Source of the DNA: UBA9630 sp043725085
GTDB lineage: Bacteria; Patescibacteriota; Minisyncoccia; Moranbacterales; UBA2206
Length of the DNA stretch: 45,874 bases
Reading direction: 5' to 3'
NCBI GenBank assembly: GCA_043725085.1
Contig: JAYSLY010000011.1
Span: forward strand, 1 to 45,874
In this document: piece by piece, positions 5,458 to 13,467 of the stretch
Layout of the letters: every line of letters starts with the position of its first letter
Position numbering within the stretch: the first letter of the stretch is position 1
The notes under the pieces: generated by a model
Databases searched by the model: none
Told to the model about the DNA's origin: nothing
Seen by the model: only the letters and a program-made list of their open reading frames with translations
Made by a program: the position numbers and the translations under genes

Positions 5458-8088
5458 TTAGCTCAGGTTGGCAAAAAGTTCTCGCTGTATCTTCAGTTTC
5501 TCATCGTATTCCTTCAGTTTGGTCTGATTTACTAAAATTATCTCTTTTGGCGCGCTTTTGACAAAGTTTTTATTCTTAAGAAGTGTCTCGGTTTTAGTAA
5601 TCAAACCTTCTAAATTGGTAATTTCTTTTTCTAGTCTATTTTTTTCTTTTTTCACATCAATCAAATCTGAAATTGCCAAAACTAGCTTGAGCTTTTTTTC
5701 CGCGACAATAAAGCCATTTGGATTGGATTTTGCGCCAATCTGGATTTTTATGCGGGCCAGTTTTTCCAAAATTTCTTTGTTTTCAATCTTTTTCGTCTGC
5801 GCTTCGATAAATTTTGCCGGATCAATGTGATAACTTGAGCGCAAATTTCTAATTTTACTAACCACTTGTTGCAGTTGACTAAATTTATTTTGGGCTTTTT
5901 TGTCAATCAATTTCTTATCAGCCACCGGCCATTTTTCCACCATCAATACTTTCTCTTGGCCCGCCGTAGCTTTAGCGGATGAGGTTTGGCTGTTCATTAA
6001 ATCTTGATAAATCTTTTCTGTCACAAATGGCGCGAATGGATGATAGAGTTTCAAAAGCTTGTCAAAAACATAGCCTAGCACTTTGGAGTTTTTTTCTACC
6101 TTATGAATTTCCACATACCAATCAGCTAAATCATCCCAGGTAAATTTTTGTAATTTCTCGCCGGCCATGGAAAATTTATACCCATTCAAATCTGTCGTAA
6201 CTTCACTAATAATCAGATTTAAGCGACTCAAAATCCATCTATCCGTATTTGATTTAATATCTTTCTTTTCTAGTTTATCTAGCAATTTGAATTTTGGATC
6301 TGTTTGCACCGCATAGCGATAGATGTTCCAAAGTTTGGTCACAAAATTGCGGAAACTCTCAATCTTTTCTTGGGAAATCCGCATATCATTTCCCGGTGTA
6401 GAACCAATGAGCAGTGACAGTCGGACTGCATCAGTACCAAAAAGATCGATCATATCGACTGGATTAATTCCATTGCCTTTCGATTTTGACATTTTCTTCC
6501 CATTTTTGTCCAAAACGAGACCGTGCAAATAGACATTTTTAAAAGGAATTTCACCCACCGCAAAAAGTGACATCATGATCATGCGCGAAACCCACAAAGT
6601 GATAATTTCATATCCGGTGTTCAAAATTTGGGTTGGATGAAACTTTTTCAAATCCCCTGTTTTTTTGTCGTTTTTGAAATTATCTGGCCAGCCTAGTGTG
6701 GAAAATGTCCACATTCCCGAAGAAAACCAAGTATCCAGCGTGTCAAGATCTTGCGTCCAACCCTTTCCCTGGGGCGCTTTTTCACCGACATAGATTTTTT
6801 CATCTTTATACCAAACAGGAATCTCGTGTCCAAACCAAATCTGGCGCGAGATGCACCAATCATGCAAATTTTCCATCCAATCGGTATAGCGCTTGGTGAA
6901 ACGAAAGGGAATAAAACTGATTTGTTTTTTTCTGGCAACTTCGATGGATTTTTCTTTGAGTGATTTATTTCCCAGCTTTTTTATTTTCTTATCCACTGAC
7001 ACAAACCATTGCTTGGAAAGAATCGGTTCGATTTTTGCTCCGCAACGATAACAAGTGGCAATATTGTGCTCATAATTGTCGTCAATGTGATCAATCAGTC
7101 CCAATTCAGTCATATCCTTGACGATTTCGATTCGCGCTTCATCCGTTGTTATGCCGGCATATTTTCCACAATTCTCCATCATTTTGCCATCTTCATCAAT
7201 AATCTGTTTCATTGGGATATTATGTCTCTGGGCGATTTCATTGTCCGTAAAATCATGCGCCGGGGTAACTTTAATCGCTCCACTGCCAAATTCTGAATCA
7301 ACTGCTCTGTCGGCGACAATAATAATTTCAAACTCTCCCAAAACTCCGGGAATCATAAATTTCTTCCCAACCATATCCGCATATCTTTTATCCCCCGGAT
7401 AAACTGCCACCGCCGTATCCCCTAGTTTTGTTTCCGGTCGTGAAGTAGCCAAAATAAATGGCCCATATTTTATCCAATATAGTTTTCCAATTTCTTTTTT
7501 GTATTCCACTTCGTCATCCGCTAATGTTGAATGACAGCGCGGACACCAATTCACAATTCGCTTGCCTTGATAGATCAGTCCGGCGTCATACATATCAACA
7601 AACATTTTTTTGACGGCTTTTTTTCTTTTCTCATCCAGCGTGAACGCTTCGCGCGACCAATCCAAAGACGATCCCATTTTTCGGGTTTGATTGAGAATAG
7701 TGGCTTGCGTCACGCGTAAAAATTTCCAGACTTCTTTTAGAAATTTTTCTTTTCCTAAATTATGCCGCGTCAAACCTTTTTCTTTGAGTAGCTTCTTCTC
7801 AACCACATTTTGCGTGGCAATTGCCGCATGATCAGTTCCGGGCACCCAGAGTGTGCGATAGCCTTTCATCCGATGAAAACGAATAAGCAAGTCCTCGATT
7901 GCCAGCATTGATGAATGGCCGAGATGCAGTTTATCAGTGATATTTGGCGGTGGCAAAATAACAGTGTACGTCTTGGCGTTTTTGGGCAATTTCAACTTAT
8001 CCGGATTGAAAAATCCGCTCTTTTCCCAAAGCGCATAAATATTGTCTTCATATTTTTTCGGTTCGTAGGTTTTTGGAATTTCTGGCAT
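5458..8088 (-). CDS. valS: Valyl-tRNA synthetase
   Basis: An 876-residue class I synthetase that charges tRNA-Val. The HIGH motif is PPPNITDKLHLGHS (near residue 50) and the KMSKS loop is GKKMSKSKGNG. The inserted CP1 editing domain (ATSRPETKLGDTAVAVYP) is present, with cysteine pairs CPRC and CYRC suggesting zinc sites. The C-terminal part carries the anticodon-binding helical domain and the coiled-coil arm (VKKEKNRLEKEITNLEGLI). It starts one base after the pheT stop, so it is translated with pheST. An eight-residue stretch SSAKATAG in the helical domain is encoded by a small palindromic repeat and looks like an in-frame insertion. Confidence 0.97.
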   Translation of the reverse strand: MPEIPKTYEPKKYEDNIYALWEKSGFFNPDKLKLPKNAKTYTVILPPPNITDKLHLGHSSMLAIEDLLIRFHRMKGYRTLWVPGTDHAAIATQNVVEKKLLKEKGLTRHNLGKEKFLKEVWKFLRVTQATILNQTRKMGSSLDWSREAFTLDEKRKKAVKKMFVDMYDAGLIYQGKRIVNWCPRCHSTLADDEVEYKKEIGKLYWIKYGPFILATSRPETKLGDTAVAVYPGDKRYADMVGKKFMIPGVLGEFEIIIVADRAVDSEFGSGAIKVTPAHDFTDNEIAQRHNIPMKQIIDEDGKMMENCGKYAGITTDEARIEIVKDMTELGLIDHIDDNYEHNIATCYRCGAKIEPILSKQWFVSVDKKIKKLGNKSLKEKSIEVARKKQISFIPFRFTKRYTDWMENLHDWCISRQIWFGHEIPVWYKDEKIYVGEKAPQGKGWTQDLDTLDTWFSSGMWTFSTLGWPDNFKNDKKTGDLKKFHPTQILNTGYEIITLWVSRMIMMSLFAVGEIPFKNVYLHGLVLDKNGKKMSKSKGNGINPVDMIDLFGTDAVRLSLLIGSTPGNDMRISQEKIESFRNFVTKLWNIYRYAVQTDPKFKLLDKLEKKDIKSNTDRWILSRLNLIISEVTTDLNGYKFSMAGEKLQKFTWDDLADWYVEIHKVEKNSKVLGYVFDKLLKLYHPFAPFVTEKIYQDLMNSQTSSAKATAGQEKVLMVEKWPVADKKLIDKKAQNKFSQLQQVVSKIRNLRSSYHIDPAKFIEAQTKKIENKEILEKLARIKIQIGAKSNPNGFIVAEKKLKLVLAISDLIDVKKEKNRLEKEITNLEGLITKTETLLKNKNFVKSAPKEIILVNQTKLKEYDEKLKIQRELFANLS
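5960..5983. repeat. In-frame palindromic element inside valS
   Basis: CCCGCCGTAGCTTTAGCGG lies within the valS frame, with CCGC/GCGG ends, and encodes SSAKATAG between two poorly conserved stretches. Its GC content contrasts with the flanking codons. It fits an inserted short palindrome tolerated in a surface loop, but only one copy of this type was seen in the window. Confidence 0.45.
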
Positions 8089-8089
8089 A

Positions 8090-10465
8090 TTATTTTCTCA
8101 CTTCCACTTTCAAATCTTTTTCTAGACTTGAAATTATTTTCTCCATTATCTTGTCAATCTCAGTGCTTTCCAATGTGCGATCGTTTGCGCCAAATTCAAT
8201 ATGCAGCGCCAGACTTGTTGCATTTTCTTTTTGAAAAATGTCAAATAATTCAACTTTCAAAACCAATACCCCGCCAATTTTTTTAATCAAGCTGGAAATT
8301 TCTGAGTATTTTACATTTTGTGGCACGAGCATCGAGATATCACGCAAGACAGATGGAAAGCGATTGATCGGCTGATATTCTAAAATACTTTCCGAAACAC
8401 TGCAAAGCTGTTTCAAATCCAATTCGGCAATAGCCACTCGCTTGGCAATCTTGTATTTTGCCAAAACTTGCGAACTCACCTCTCCTAGAAAGCCCAGTGT
8501 GTTTTTTCCAGCCATAATTTTTGCCACTCTGCCTGGTTGCACAAATGTTCCCGTTTTTTCCACTTCAATAAATTCAAGATTTTTAATCCCTAATGCCTCA
8601 AACAAATCCTCCGCCGTGCCTTTCAGAGCAAAAAATGTTTGGGAGTTTTTGTCATTTGCGAGCACTTTTGCCAAAATCAATCCACGCTCTTCAGATACTT
8701 TTTCGTTTTTCAAAAGATAGCTTCTGCCAATTTCAAAAATTCCAAATTCACTAAAATTTTTCAGATTTTCTTTGACATTTCCCAAAACATTGGGCGCGAG
8801 AGTGGTTCGAACAAACTCTTGATCTGGGTTCATCGGATTGGCCAATTGTAAATGGTTTTTGGCATCAAGACCGGTTTTTTCCAAATCAGATAAGCCGTAG
8901 AAAGAATAATTATATACCTCGTCAAATCCTAATCCTGTGAGAACATCTTGCATTTTTCTTTCAAAAAAGGCTTGGCGGTTGATTTTGGCAGGCAAAACTG
9001 CTTCAATCATTGGGCGTTCAATAATCTTTTCATACCCGCGAATGCGACCAATATCCTCGATCAAATCTTCTTGGGTTTTGAGATCAATTCTTTGTGTAGG
9101 AATTTCACATTCAAGTAATTTTCCTTTTTTAGTTTTGATACCAAGTAAATTCAGAATTTTTACGGCTTCTTTTTCTGGCACAGCTTCGCCTAAAAGCTGA
9201 TCAACATAATTCAAATCCAGTTTAATTTTCCAAGACTTCGTTGGTTTTGGATAGACATCAACTACGCCCTCTAGGACTCCGTTTGCTGTGTGTTCCAAAA
9301 TTTCTACGATGCGCACCATGGCTTTTTCGGTCAAATTCGGATCAAGTTCTTTTTCAAACCGATCGGACGAATCAGTGCGCAGGTTCATTGCCGTTCTCGT
9401 TTTTCTAATGTTCACCGCGTTAAAGCTGGCCGCTTCGATGATAATTGTTTTAGTATCTGGCGAAATCCCGCTATCTTTTCCACCCATAATCCCTGCCAGC
9501 GCCAGTGGAGTTTTGCCGTTTGTGATTAATAAATTGCTCTCGTTTAATTTAATTTTACTGTCATCTAATAAAACCAACTCTTCCTCCTTTGTCGCTCTGC
9601 GTACCACAATGTGAGCCTGTCCAGAGCTAAGCTCTTTAATATTTTTGAAATCAAAAGCGTGTAGCGGTTGTCCGATTTCAAGCATCACATAGTTTGTCGC
9701 GTCAACAACATTATTGATCGGTCGCAGACCACAAGACTTCAGTCTATCTTGCAACCATTTCGGCGAATCTTTAATTTCGATGTTTTTCAAAACAGCACCG
9801 ATATACCTTTGGCATAAATCTTTGTCAGTGATTTCCACCCGCAAAGACGAGGCATGCCTCGTCTCTACACGAGGCAATTTTAATTCAGAAAAAGCATAAT
9901 CAAATTCTCGCCTTTCTAAAACAGCGATTTCTCGTGCCACGCCGACGTGACTCAAAATATCATGCGCGCGGTCCGGCAAAACCTTGATTTCAACTATGCT
10001 ATCGTTGTTTTTCTCCAGATATTCTATTGCCGGTTCACCGATTCTGGCTGATTTTTCCAGAATTATAATTCCACTGTGGTCGTCACCAAGCCCCAGCTCA
10101 TCTGCCGCGCAAAGCATGCCAAAAGATTTTTCTCCGCGGATTTCCGCTTCTTTTATTTCAAAATTTCCGGGTAGCACAGTGCCAATGATTGCTACCGGCA
10201 CTTTTTGTCCAATAGCAATATTTGGCGCGCCACAAACAATCTGTAATTTTTCTCCCCCAATATCAACCCGAGCAATTTGCAATTTATCGGCATTTGGATG
10301 TTTTGTGATTTCCAAAATTTTTCCCACAACAACACCTTCCAATTTTTTGCCAGATTTTTCCAAACCTTCAATTTCAAAAGAATGCATCGTCAAAAGCTCC
10401 GCCGCTTTTTCCGGCGAAAGTTTCGTGCCTGATAATTCTTTTAGCCATGAATAAGAATATTTCAT
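8090..10465 (-). CDS. pheT: Phenylalanyl-tRNA synthetase beta subunit
   Basis: A 791-residue beta chain of the alpha2-beta2 PheRS. Domains in order: N-terminal region (MKYSYSWLKELSG), EMAP-II-like tRNA-binding domain (VVVGKILEITKHPNADKLQIARVDIG), B3/B4 editing domain (DATNYVMLEIGQPLHAFD), B5, the catalytic-like core (MNPDQEFVRTTLAPNVLGNVKENL) and the C-terminal ferredoxin-like anticodon domain (FPSVLRDISMLVPQNVKYSEI). Length matches the family. It starts three bases after pheS. Near residue 205 the segment VETRHASSLRV is encoded across a perfect 20-bp palindrome, apparently an in-frame insertion. Confidence 0.97.
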   Translation of the reverse strand: MKYSYSWLKELSGTKLSPEKAAELLTMHSFEIEGLEKSGKKLEGVVVGKILEITKHPNADKLQIARVDIGGEKLQIVCGAPNIAIGQKVPVAIIGTVLPGNFEIKEAEIRGEKSFGMLCAADELGLGDDHSGIIILEKSARIGEPAIEYLEKNNDSIVEIKVLPDRAHDILSHVGVAREIAVLERREFDYAFSELKLPRVETRHASSLRVEITDKDLCQRYIGAVLKNIEIKDSPKWLQDRLKSCGLRPINNVVDATNYVMLEIGQPLHAFDFKNIKELSSGQAHIVVRRATKEEELVLLDDSKIKLNESNLLITNGKTPLALAGIMGGKDSGISPDTKTIIIEAASFNAVNIRKTRTAMNLRTDSSDRFEKELDPNLTEKAMVRIVEILEHTANGVLEGVVDVYPKPTKSWKIKLDLNYVDQLLGEAVPEKEAVKILNLLGIKTKKGKLLECEIPTQRIDLKTQEDLIEDIGRIRGYEKIIERPMIEAVLPAKINRQAFFERKMQDVLTGLGFDEVYNYSFYGLSDLEKTGLDAKNHLQLANPMNPDQEFVRTTLAPNVLGNVKENLKNFSEFGIFEIGRSYLLKNEKVSEERGLILAKVLANDKNSQTFFALKGTAEDLFEALGIKNLEFIEVEKTGTFVQPGRVAKIMAGKNTLGFLGEVSSQVLAKYKIAKRVAIAELDLKQLCSVSESILEYQPINRFPSVLRDISMLVPQNVKYSEISSLIKKIGGVLVLKVELFDIFQKENATSLALHIEFGANDRTLESTEIDKIMEKIISSLEKDLKVEVRK
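9845..9864. repeat. Perfect 20-bp palindrome in the pheT frame
   Basis: AGACGAGGCATGCCTCGTCT is a perfect palindrome inside pheT, flanked by GTAGAG-like sequence on one side, and supplies the peptide ETRHASS. It lies in a linker preceding the B3/B4 domain. The peptide is absent from the PheT sequences I know, so an inserted palindromic element is the best explanation. Confidence 0.6.
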
Positions 10466-10468
10466 AAT

Positions 10469-11500
10469 TTAAAATTGCCTAATAAACCTCAAATCCCCCG
10501 AATGAAAATGCCTAATATCATCAATTTTGTATTTCATCATCGCGAGTCTTTCCAAGCCAAAACCCCAGGCAAAGCCGGTGTAGGCATTGCGTTTATAGCC
10601 GACCGCTTCAAAAACATTTTGGTTGACCATGCCAGCGCCACCCAGTTCCAGCCATTTGTTATGCTTGCAAGCCTTACAGCCTGTGCCACCGCAAACTGTG
10701 CAAGAAATATCGAATTCAAAGCTCGGTTCCGTGAAGGGAAAATAACTTGGTCGCAAACGCACTTTAATTTCCTGCCCAAAAAATTGTGAGAAAAAATCTT
10801 CTGCTATTTGTTTTAAATGTCCGACATTGATATTTTCTCCCACGATTAACGCCTCAAACTGATAAAAGGTATGCGCATGCGTAGCATCCGCCTCGTCGTG
10901 ACGAAAACATTTTCCCGGCACAATAATCCTCAACGGTGGTTTGTGCTTTTCCATGTATTTCGCCTGAACTGCCGAGGTCTGCGTCCGCATTGCTAAATTT
11001 TCTTTGCCCTTTTTATCTTTCAACCAGAAAGTGTCCTGCATTTCACGGGCAGGATGATCAGCTGGCATATTGAGCGCATCGAAGTTGTAGAATTCTGTTT
11101 CAATTTCCGGGCCGTCGGCAATTTCAAATCCCATGCCGGTAAAAATATCTTCAATGTCACGGCGCACAAGCGAAATCGGATTGAGGTGTCCCACACCCTT
11201 TTTTCGTCCCGGCAGCGTCACATCAATCTTCTCTTTTTCCGTATCATTTCCTGCAGTGGCTAAATCTTTTTTCTTTCCATTGAGAATTGCTAAAATTTCC
11301 GTTTTGGTTCTATTAGCCAAATCCCCAATTTGCTTTCTTTCTGCTGGCTCAAGATTTTTTAGGTTTTTGAGAAACCCGACAAATTCGCTTTTGCGTCCCA
11401 GATATTTTTTTTCCAAATCAAACAGCGCATCAGAATTTTTGACCCGCTCAATTTCTTCCAAAACTTGCTTTTTCACCTCTTCTATTTTCGTTTTTAACAT
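10469..11500 (-). CDS. pheS: Phenylalanyl-tRNA synthetase alpha subunit
   Basis: A 343-residue class II catalytic subunit. The N-terminal coiled coil (about 1-85) that binds tRNA-Phe precedes the catalytic domain, which contains GRKKGVGHLNPISLVRRDIEDIFTGMGFEIADGPE, motif 2 (FRHDEADATHAHTFYQFEALIVG) and motif 3 (GFAWGFGLERLAMMKY). A cysteine-rich insertion CTVCGGTGCKACKHNKW carries a likely zinc knuckle before the conserved LELGGAGMV. It heads the pheS-pheT-valS operon. No anomaly otherwise. Confidence 0.97.
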   Translation of the reverse strand: MLKTKIEEVKKQVLEEIERVKNSDALFDLEKKYLGRKSEFVGFLKNLKNLEPAERKQIGDLANRTKTEILAILNGKKKDLATAGNDTEKEKIDVTLPGRKKGVGHLNPISLVRRDIEDIFTGMGFEIADGPEIETEFYNFDALNMPADHPAREMQDTFWLKDKKGKENLAMRTQTSAVQAKYMEKHKPPLRIIVPGKCFRHDEADATHAHTFYQFEALIVGENINVGHLKQIAEDFFSQFFGQEIKVRLRPSYFPFTEPSFEFDISCTVCGGTGCKACKHNKWLELGGAGMVNQNVFEAVGYKRNAYTGFAWGFGLERLAMMKYKIDDIRHFHSGDLRFIRQF

Positions 11501-11542
11501 ACTATTATTCTAGCTTTAAAGCCCAAAAAAGTCAAAAAATAA

Positions 11543-11588
11543 GGGCACCGACTTGAAAGTCGGTGCCCAGCCCCGATAATATCGGGGC
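11543..11588 (-). terminator. Strong terminator pair upstream of pheS
   Basis: Two back-to-back perfect inverted repeats: GGGCACCGACTT/AAGTCGGTGCCC (11543-11554 with 11557-11568, two-base loop) and GCCCCGATA/TATCGGGGC (11570-11588). On the minus strand the first is followed by TTATTTTTTG, so it can terminate transcripts from the small genes at 11603-11974 before pheS. The GC-rich perfect palindromes could alternatively be dispersed repeats. Confidence 0.6.
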
Positions 11589-11602
11589 AAAGTCATTTTG
11601 AA

Positions 11603-11773
11603 TCATAAATCTTCCCTCCAGTGCGGATACCCTTGGTGCGATACGTAGATGAGACCCAATCCTTTGCAAAGAAAACACTTTTCTTTTTTCTTCGGCTCTC
11701 CTTTGCATGCCGGGCAAGGAATAGTGGTTTTTTCCGGAATATCATAATCCTCGATATCATTGGCATAACACAT
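11603..11773 (-). CDS. Small DnaJ-type zinc-finger protein
   Basis: A 56-residue protein read directly from the sequence, starting MCYANDIEDYDIPEK. It carries CPACKG and, nine residues on, CFLCKGLG, the paired CxxCxG motif of the DnaJ cysteine-rich domain, so one zinc ion is probably bound. The gene is convincing because the ATG at 11771-11773 follows AAGGAGGTGATC, a near-perfect anti-16S match, at the right distance, and because the four cysteines are in register. It lies downstream of a small membrane protein gene, 15 bases away, and before a terminator. The stop is TGA. Its partner is unknown; such small proteins often act as zinc-dependent adaptors. Confidence 0.75.
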   Translation of the reverse strand: MCYANDIEDYDIPEKTTIPCPACKGEPKKKEKCFLCKGLGLIYVSHQGYPHWREDL

Positions 11774-11788
11774 GAGATCACCTCCTTT

Positions 11789-11974
11789 TTATGGATGGAT
11801 ACAAAACAACAATACACACGCTGCTAATAGAAAAATTGTCCCTGTGATCGGTCCGACGAGATTAGCCAGAATAAAAAAAATAACAATGCTTGTTATGCAA
11901 ATAAAATTTCTTTTCTCTGCGCGATAATATCGCCACAGAAGTTCCCAAAAACTTTTCAGATAGACGTCCATCAT
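11789..11974 (-). CDS. Small two-helix membrane protein
   Basis: A 61-residue protein whose first 24 residues are amphipathic and basic (YLKSFWELLWRYYRAEKRNF), followed by two hydrophobic segments split by NLVGPITG (about 26-38 and 44-58). The ATG is preceded by GGGAGG at a good distance, which supports translation. It is co-directional with the zinc-finger gene just downstream and both end at the terminator at 11543-11588, so they probably form a two-gene unit. I do not recognise a family. Confidence 0.6.
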   Translation of the reverse strand: MMDVYLKSFWELLWRYYRAEKRNFICITSIVIFFILANLVGPITGTIFLLAACVLLFCIHP

Positions 11975-12059
11975 ACTAAAACCTCCCTTGCTTTAATTTG
12001 AATTAAAGAACAACGCCATTTCCCGAAATAAGAAATGGCAAAAATATCCAAAAACTAAC

Positions 12060-12356
12060 CTATATTCCCATTTTTTCTTTGGCCATTCTATATTGCTCTT
12101 CGGAAATCTGCCCGCTTTTTCGCATCATTTCCATTGCCGAGAGCAACTTATCTTTGTTTTCCGGCCGCATTACTTCCTGCATCATTTTGGCCTTTTCTTG
12201 CGGACTCATTCGCTCCATTTTTTTCATCGCCAAACGCCCCAGCATGTTCATCTTAGGAGAATCATCCGCATCTTTTTTCTGGTCATTTTTTTTCACATCA
12301 TCATTAGACTGAGAAATATCAGATTTTTGAGTAGTTTTTTTGAATGGGTTCCACAT
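12060..12356 (-). CDS. Small protein with SHOCT-like C-terminus
   Basis: About 98 residues from the ATG at 12354-12356 (MWNPFKKTTQ). A longer frame begins seven residues earlier at 12377, but those codons lie in a CATG-rich palindromic repeat and are probably not translated. The N-terminal half is hydrophilic and charged (KKNDQKKDADDSPK). The C-terminal 30 residues, LLSAMEMMRKSGQISEEQYRMAKEKMG, resemble the SHOCT helix pair (leucine-rich helix, G-x-I-x-EEE/Q-Y, then a lysine-rich helix). SHOCT modules usually mediate oligomer contacts. Methionine-rich; function unknown. Confidence 0.6.
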   Translation of the reverse strand: MWNPFKKTTQKSDISQSNDDVKKNDQKKDADDSPKMNMLGRLAMKKMERMSPQEKAKMMQEVMRPENKDKLLSAMEMMRKSGQISEEQYRMAKEKMGI

Positions 12357-12360
12357 AGGA

Positions 12361-12426
12361 CATGTAGCATGAAACATGCAGCATGCAACAAATATAAATT
12401 TTTGTTACATGTTATATGTTACATGC
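12361..12426. repeat. CATG-rich inverted repeat, related to a repeat inside mnmA
   Basis: Two arms of about 30 bases (12361-12391 and about 12397-12426) are imperfect inverted copies built from CATG-containing units. The left arm core GCATGAAACATGCAGCATGC (12367-12386) closely matches, in reverse complement, the in-frame repeat in mnmA at 30327-30356. It lies between secF and the SHOCT-like gene. Confidence 0.6.
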
Positions 12427-12427
12427 T

Positions 12428-13360
12428 TTATGACTTCTTAATTTGTAAATTGTAGCTTGTAACTAGTAGTGCTGAGGCGACGAAAATCGATGAATAGGTT
12501 CCGAAAGTCACACCGACCAAAAGCGCTAGAGAAAAATATTTAATTGACTCTCCGCCAAAAATATAGATGGCGAGAAGCGTTATGATCACAGTGAGTGATG
12601 TGTTGATTGAGCGCACAAGCGTTTCATTGAGACTGCGATTGACAATTTCCGGAAATTGATCCTTTGAAGAACTGCGTTGCAAATTTTCGCGTGTGCGGTC
12701 ATAGACCACAATTGTGTCATGCACAGAAAAACCTAAAATTGTGAGCAGTGCTGCCACAAAAGGCACGCCGACTTCTACGCCCCAAAAATGACCCAAAACT
12801 GAGAAAACTCCCACGGTAATGAGCACATCATGAACAAGCGCAATGACTGCTCCCGCACCATACTTCCAAGAGGCCACCGGACGTGAAACACGCCGGAAAG
12901 CCCAAGCGACATAGGCCATAATTCCCACTATCGCCCAAAATATCGCCATTAGCGACTTTGTTTTGAGCTCACTGGAAACTGACGCATTGGCATAATCAGT
13001 GCGCAGATTTTGCGAGTCGGGATATTTTTCGGTTAAGGTTTTCAAAACCGCTTGATTGGTTTTGTCATCCCCGCCTGCATCGCTAGGTGAAGCATTGCGG
13101 GCAGGTTCAGAAGCATAGCGAATCAAAACTGAACTGTTTCCTGTTGATTGAAGGGTGAGACTTTTGAGGTTTAGATTTCTAAGCGTATCCTCTATTTCCG
13201 CGTTCACAGGAACGTTCTTAAACTTAACTTCCATCAGCGTGCCACCGGTAAAATCAATGCCATATTTTAATCCCCATGTAAAAAGCGCGATTACACTAAG
13301 CACAGTCAATGTTCCGGAAAAAATATAGGCGTATTTAGTTTTGGAAATAATATTAAACAT
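12428..13360 (-). CDS. secF: Protein translocase subunit SecF
   Basis: A 310-residue SecF, which with SecD drives the proton-motive-force step of protein export. It begins with a TM helix (YAYIFSGTLTVLSVIALFTWG), then the hallmark GIDFTGGTLMEVKF, a periplasmic P1 domain, and five further helices containing VPFVAALLTILGFSVHDTIVVYDRTREN and NRSLNETLVRSINTSLTVIITLLAI. A segment EPARNASPSDAGG near residue 78-92 is encoded by a dispersed palindromic element, apparently inserted in a P1 loop. It is separated from secD by 98 bases of AT-rich inverted repeat. Confidence 0.97.
   Translation of the reverse strand: MFNIISKTKYAYIFSGTLTVLSVIALFTWGLKYGIDFTGGTLMEVKFKNVPVNAEIEDTLRNLNLKSLTLQSTGNSSVLIRYASEPARNASPSDAGGDDKTNQAVLKTLTEKYPDSQNLRTDYANASVSSELKTKSLMAIFWAIVGIMAYVAWAFRRVSRPVASWKYGAGAVIALVHDVLITVGVFSVLGHFWGVEVGVPFVAALLTILGFSVHDTIVVYDRTRENLQRSSSKDQFPEIVNRSLNETLVRSINTSLTVIITLLAIYIFGGESIKYFSLALLVGVTFGTYSSIFVASALLVTSYNLQIKKS
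13071..13105. repeat. Palindromic element in the secF frame, CCTGCCCGCAATGC family
   Basis: On the coding strand CCTGCCCGCAATGCTTCACC leads to GATGCAGGCGG, matching the intergenic copy at 4318-4353 over most of its length, with CCTGC ends in inverted orientation. It encodes PARNASPSDAGG within the periplasmic domain and keeps the frame open. Finding one copy between genes and one inside a gene is the strongest evidence here for a mobile palindrome. Confidence 0.75.
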
Positions 13361-13363
13361 CTT

Positions 13364-13467
13364 GAAAATTTTAAATTATAAATTTGAATTGAATTTTAAA
13401 TGTTTTAATTTTTTAAATTTAGCAATTTAGCCTTGATTTAAAATTTCAAACTTCAAATTTAAAATTC
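13364..13467. repeat. AT-rich inverted repeat between secD and secF
   Basis: Arms at 13364-13401 and 13436-13467 are imperfect inverted copies composed almost wholly of A and T (AATTTTAAAT and TTTGAA blocks), with about 34 bases between. It fills the secD-secF gap and reaches the secD stop codon. It may slow or attenuate transcription, or simply be a decayed palindromic element. Confidence 0.5.
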
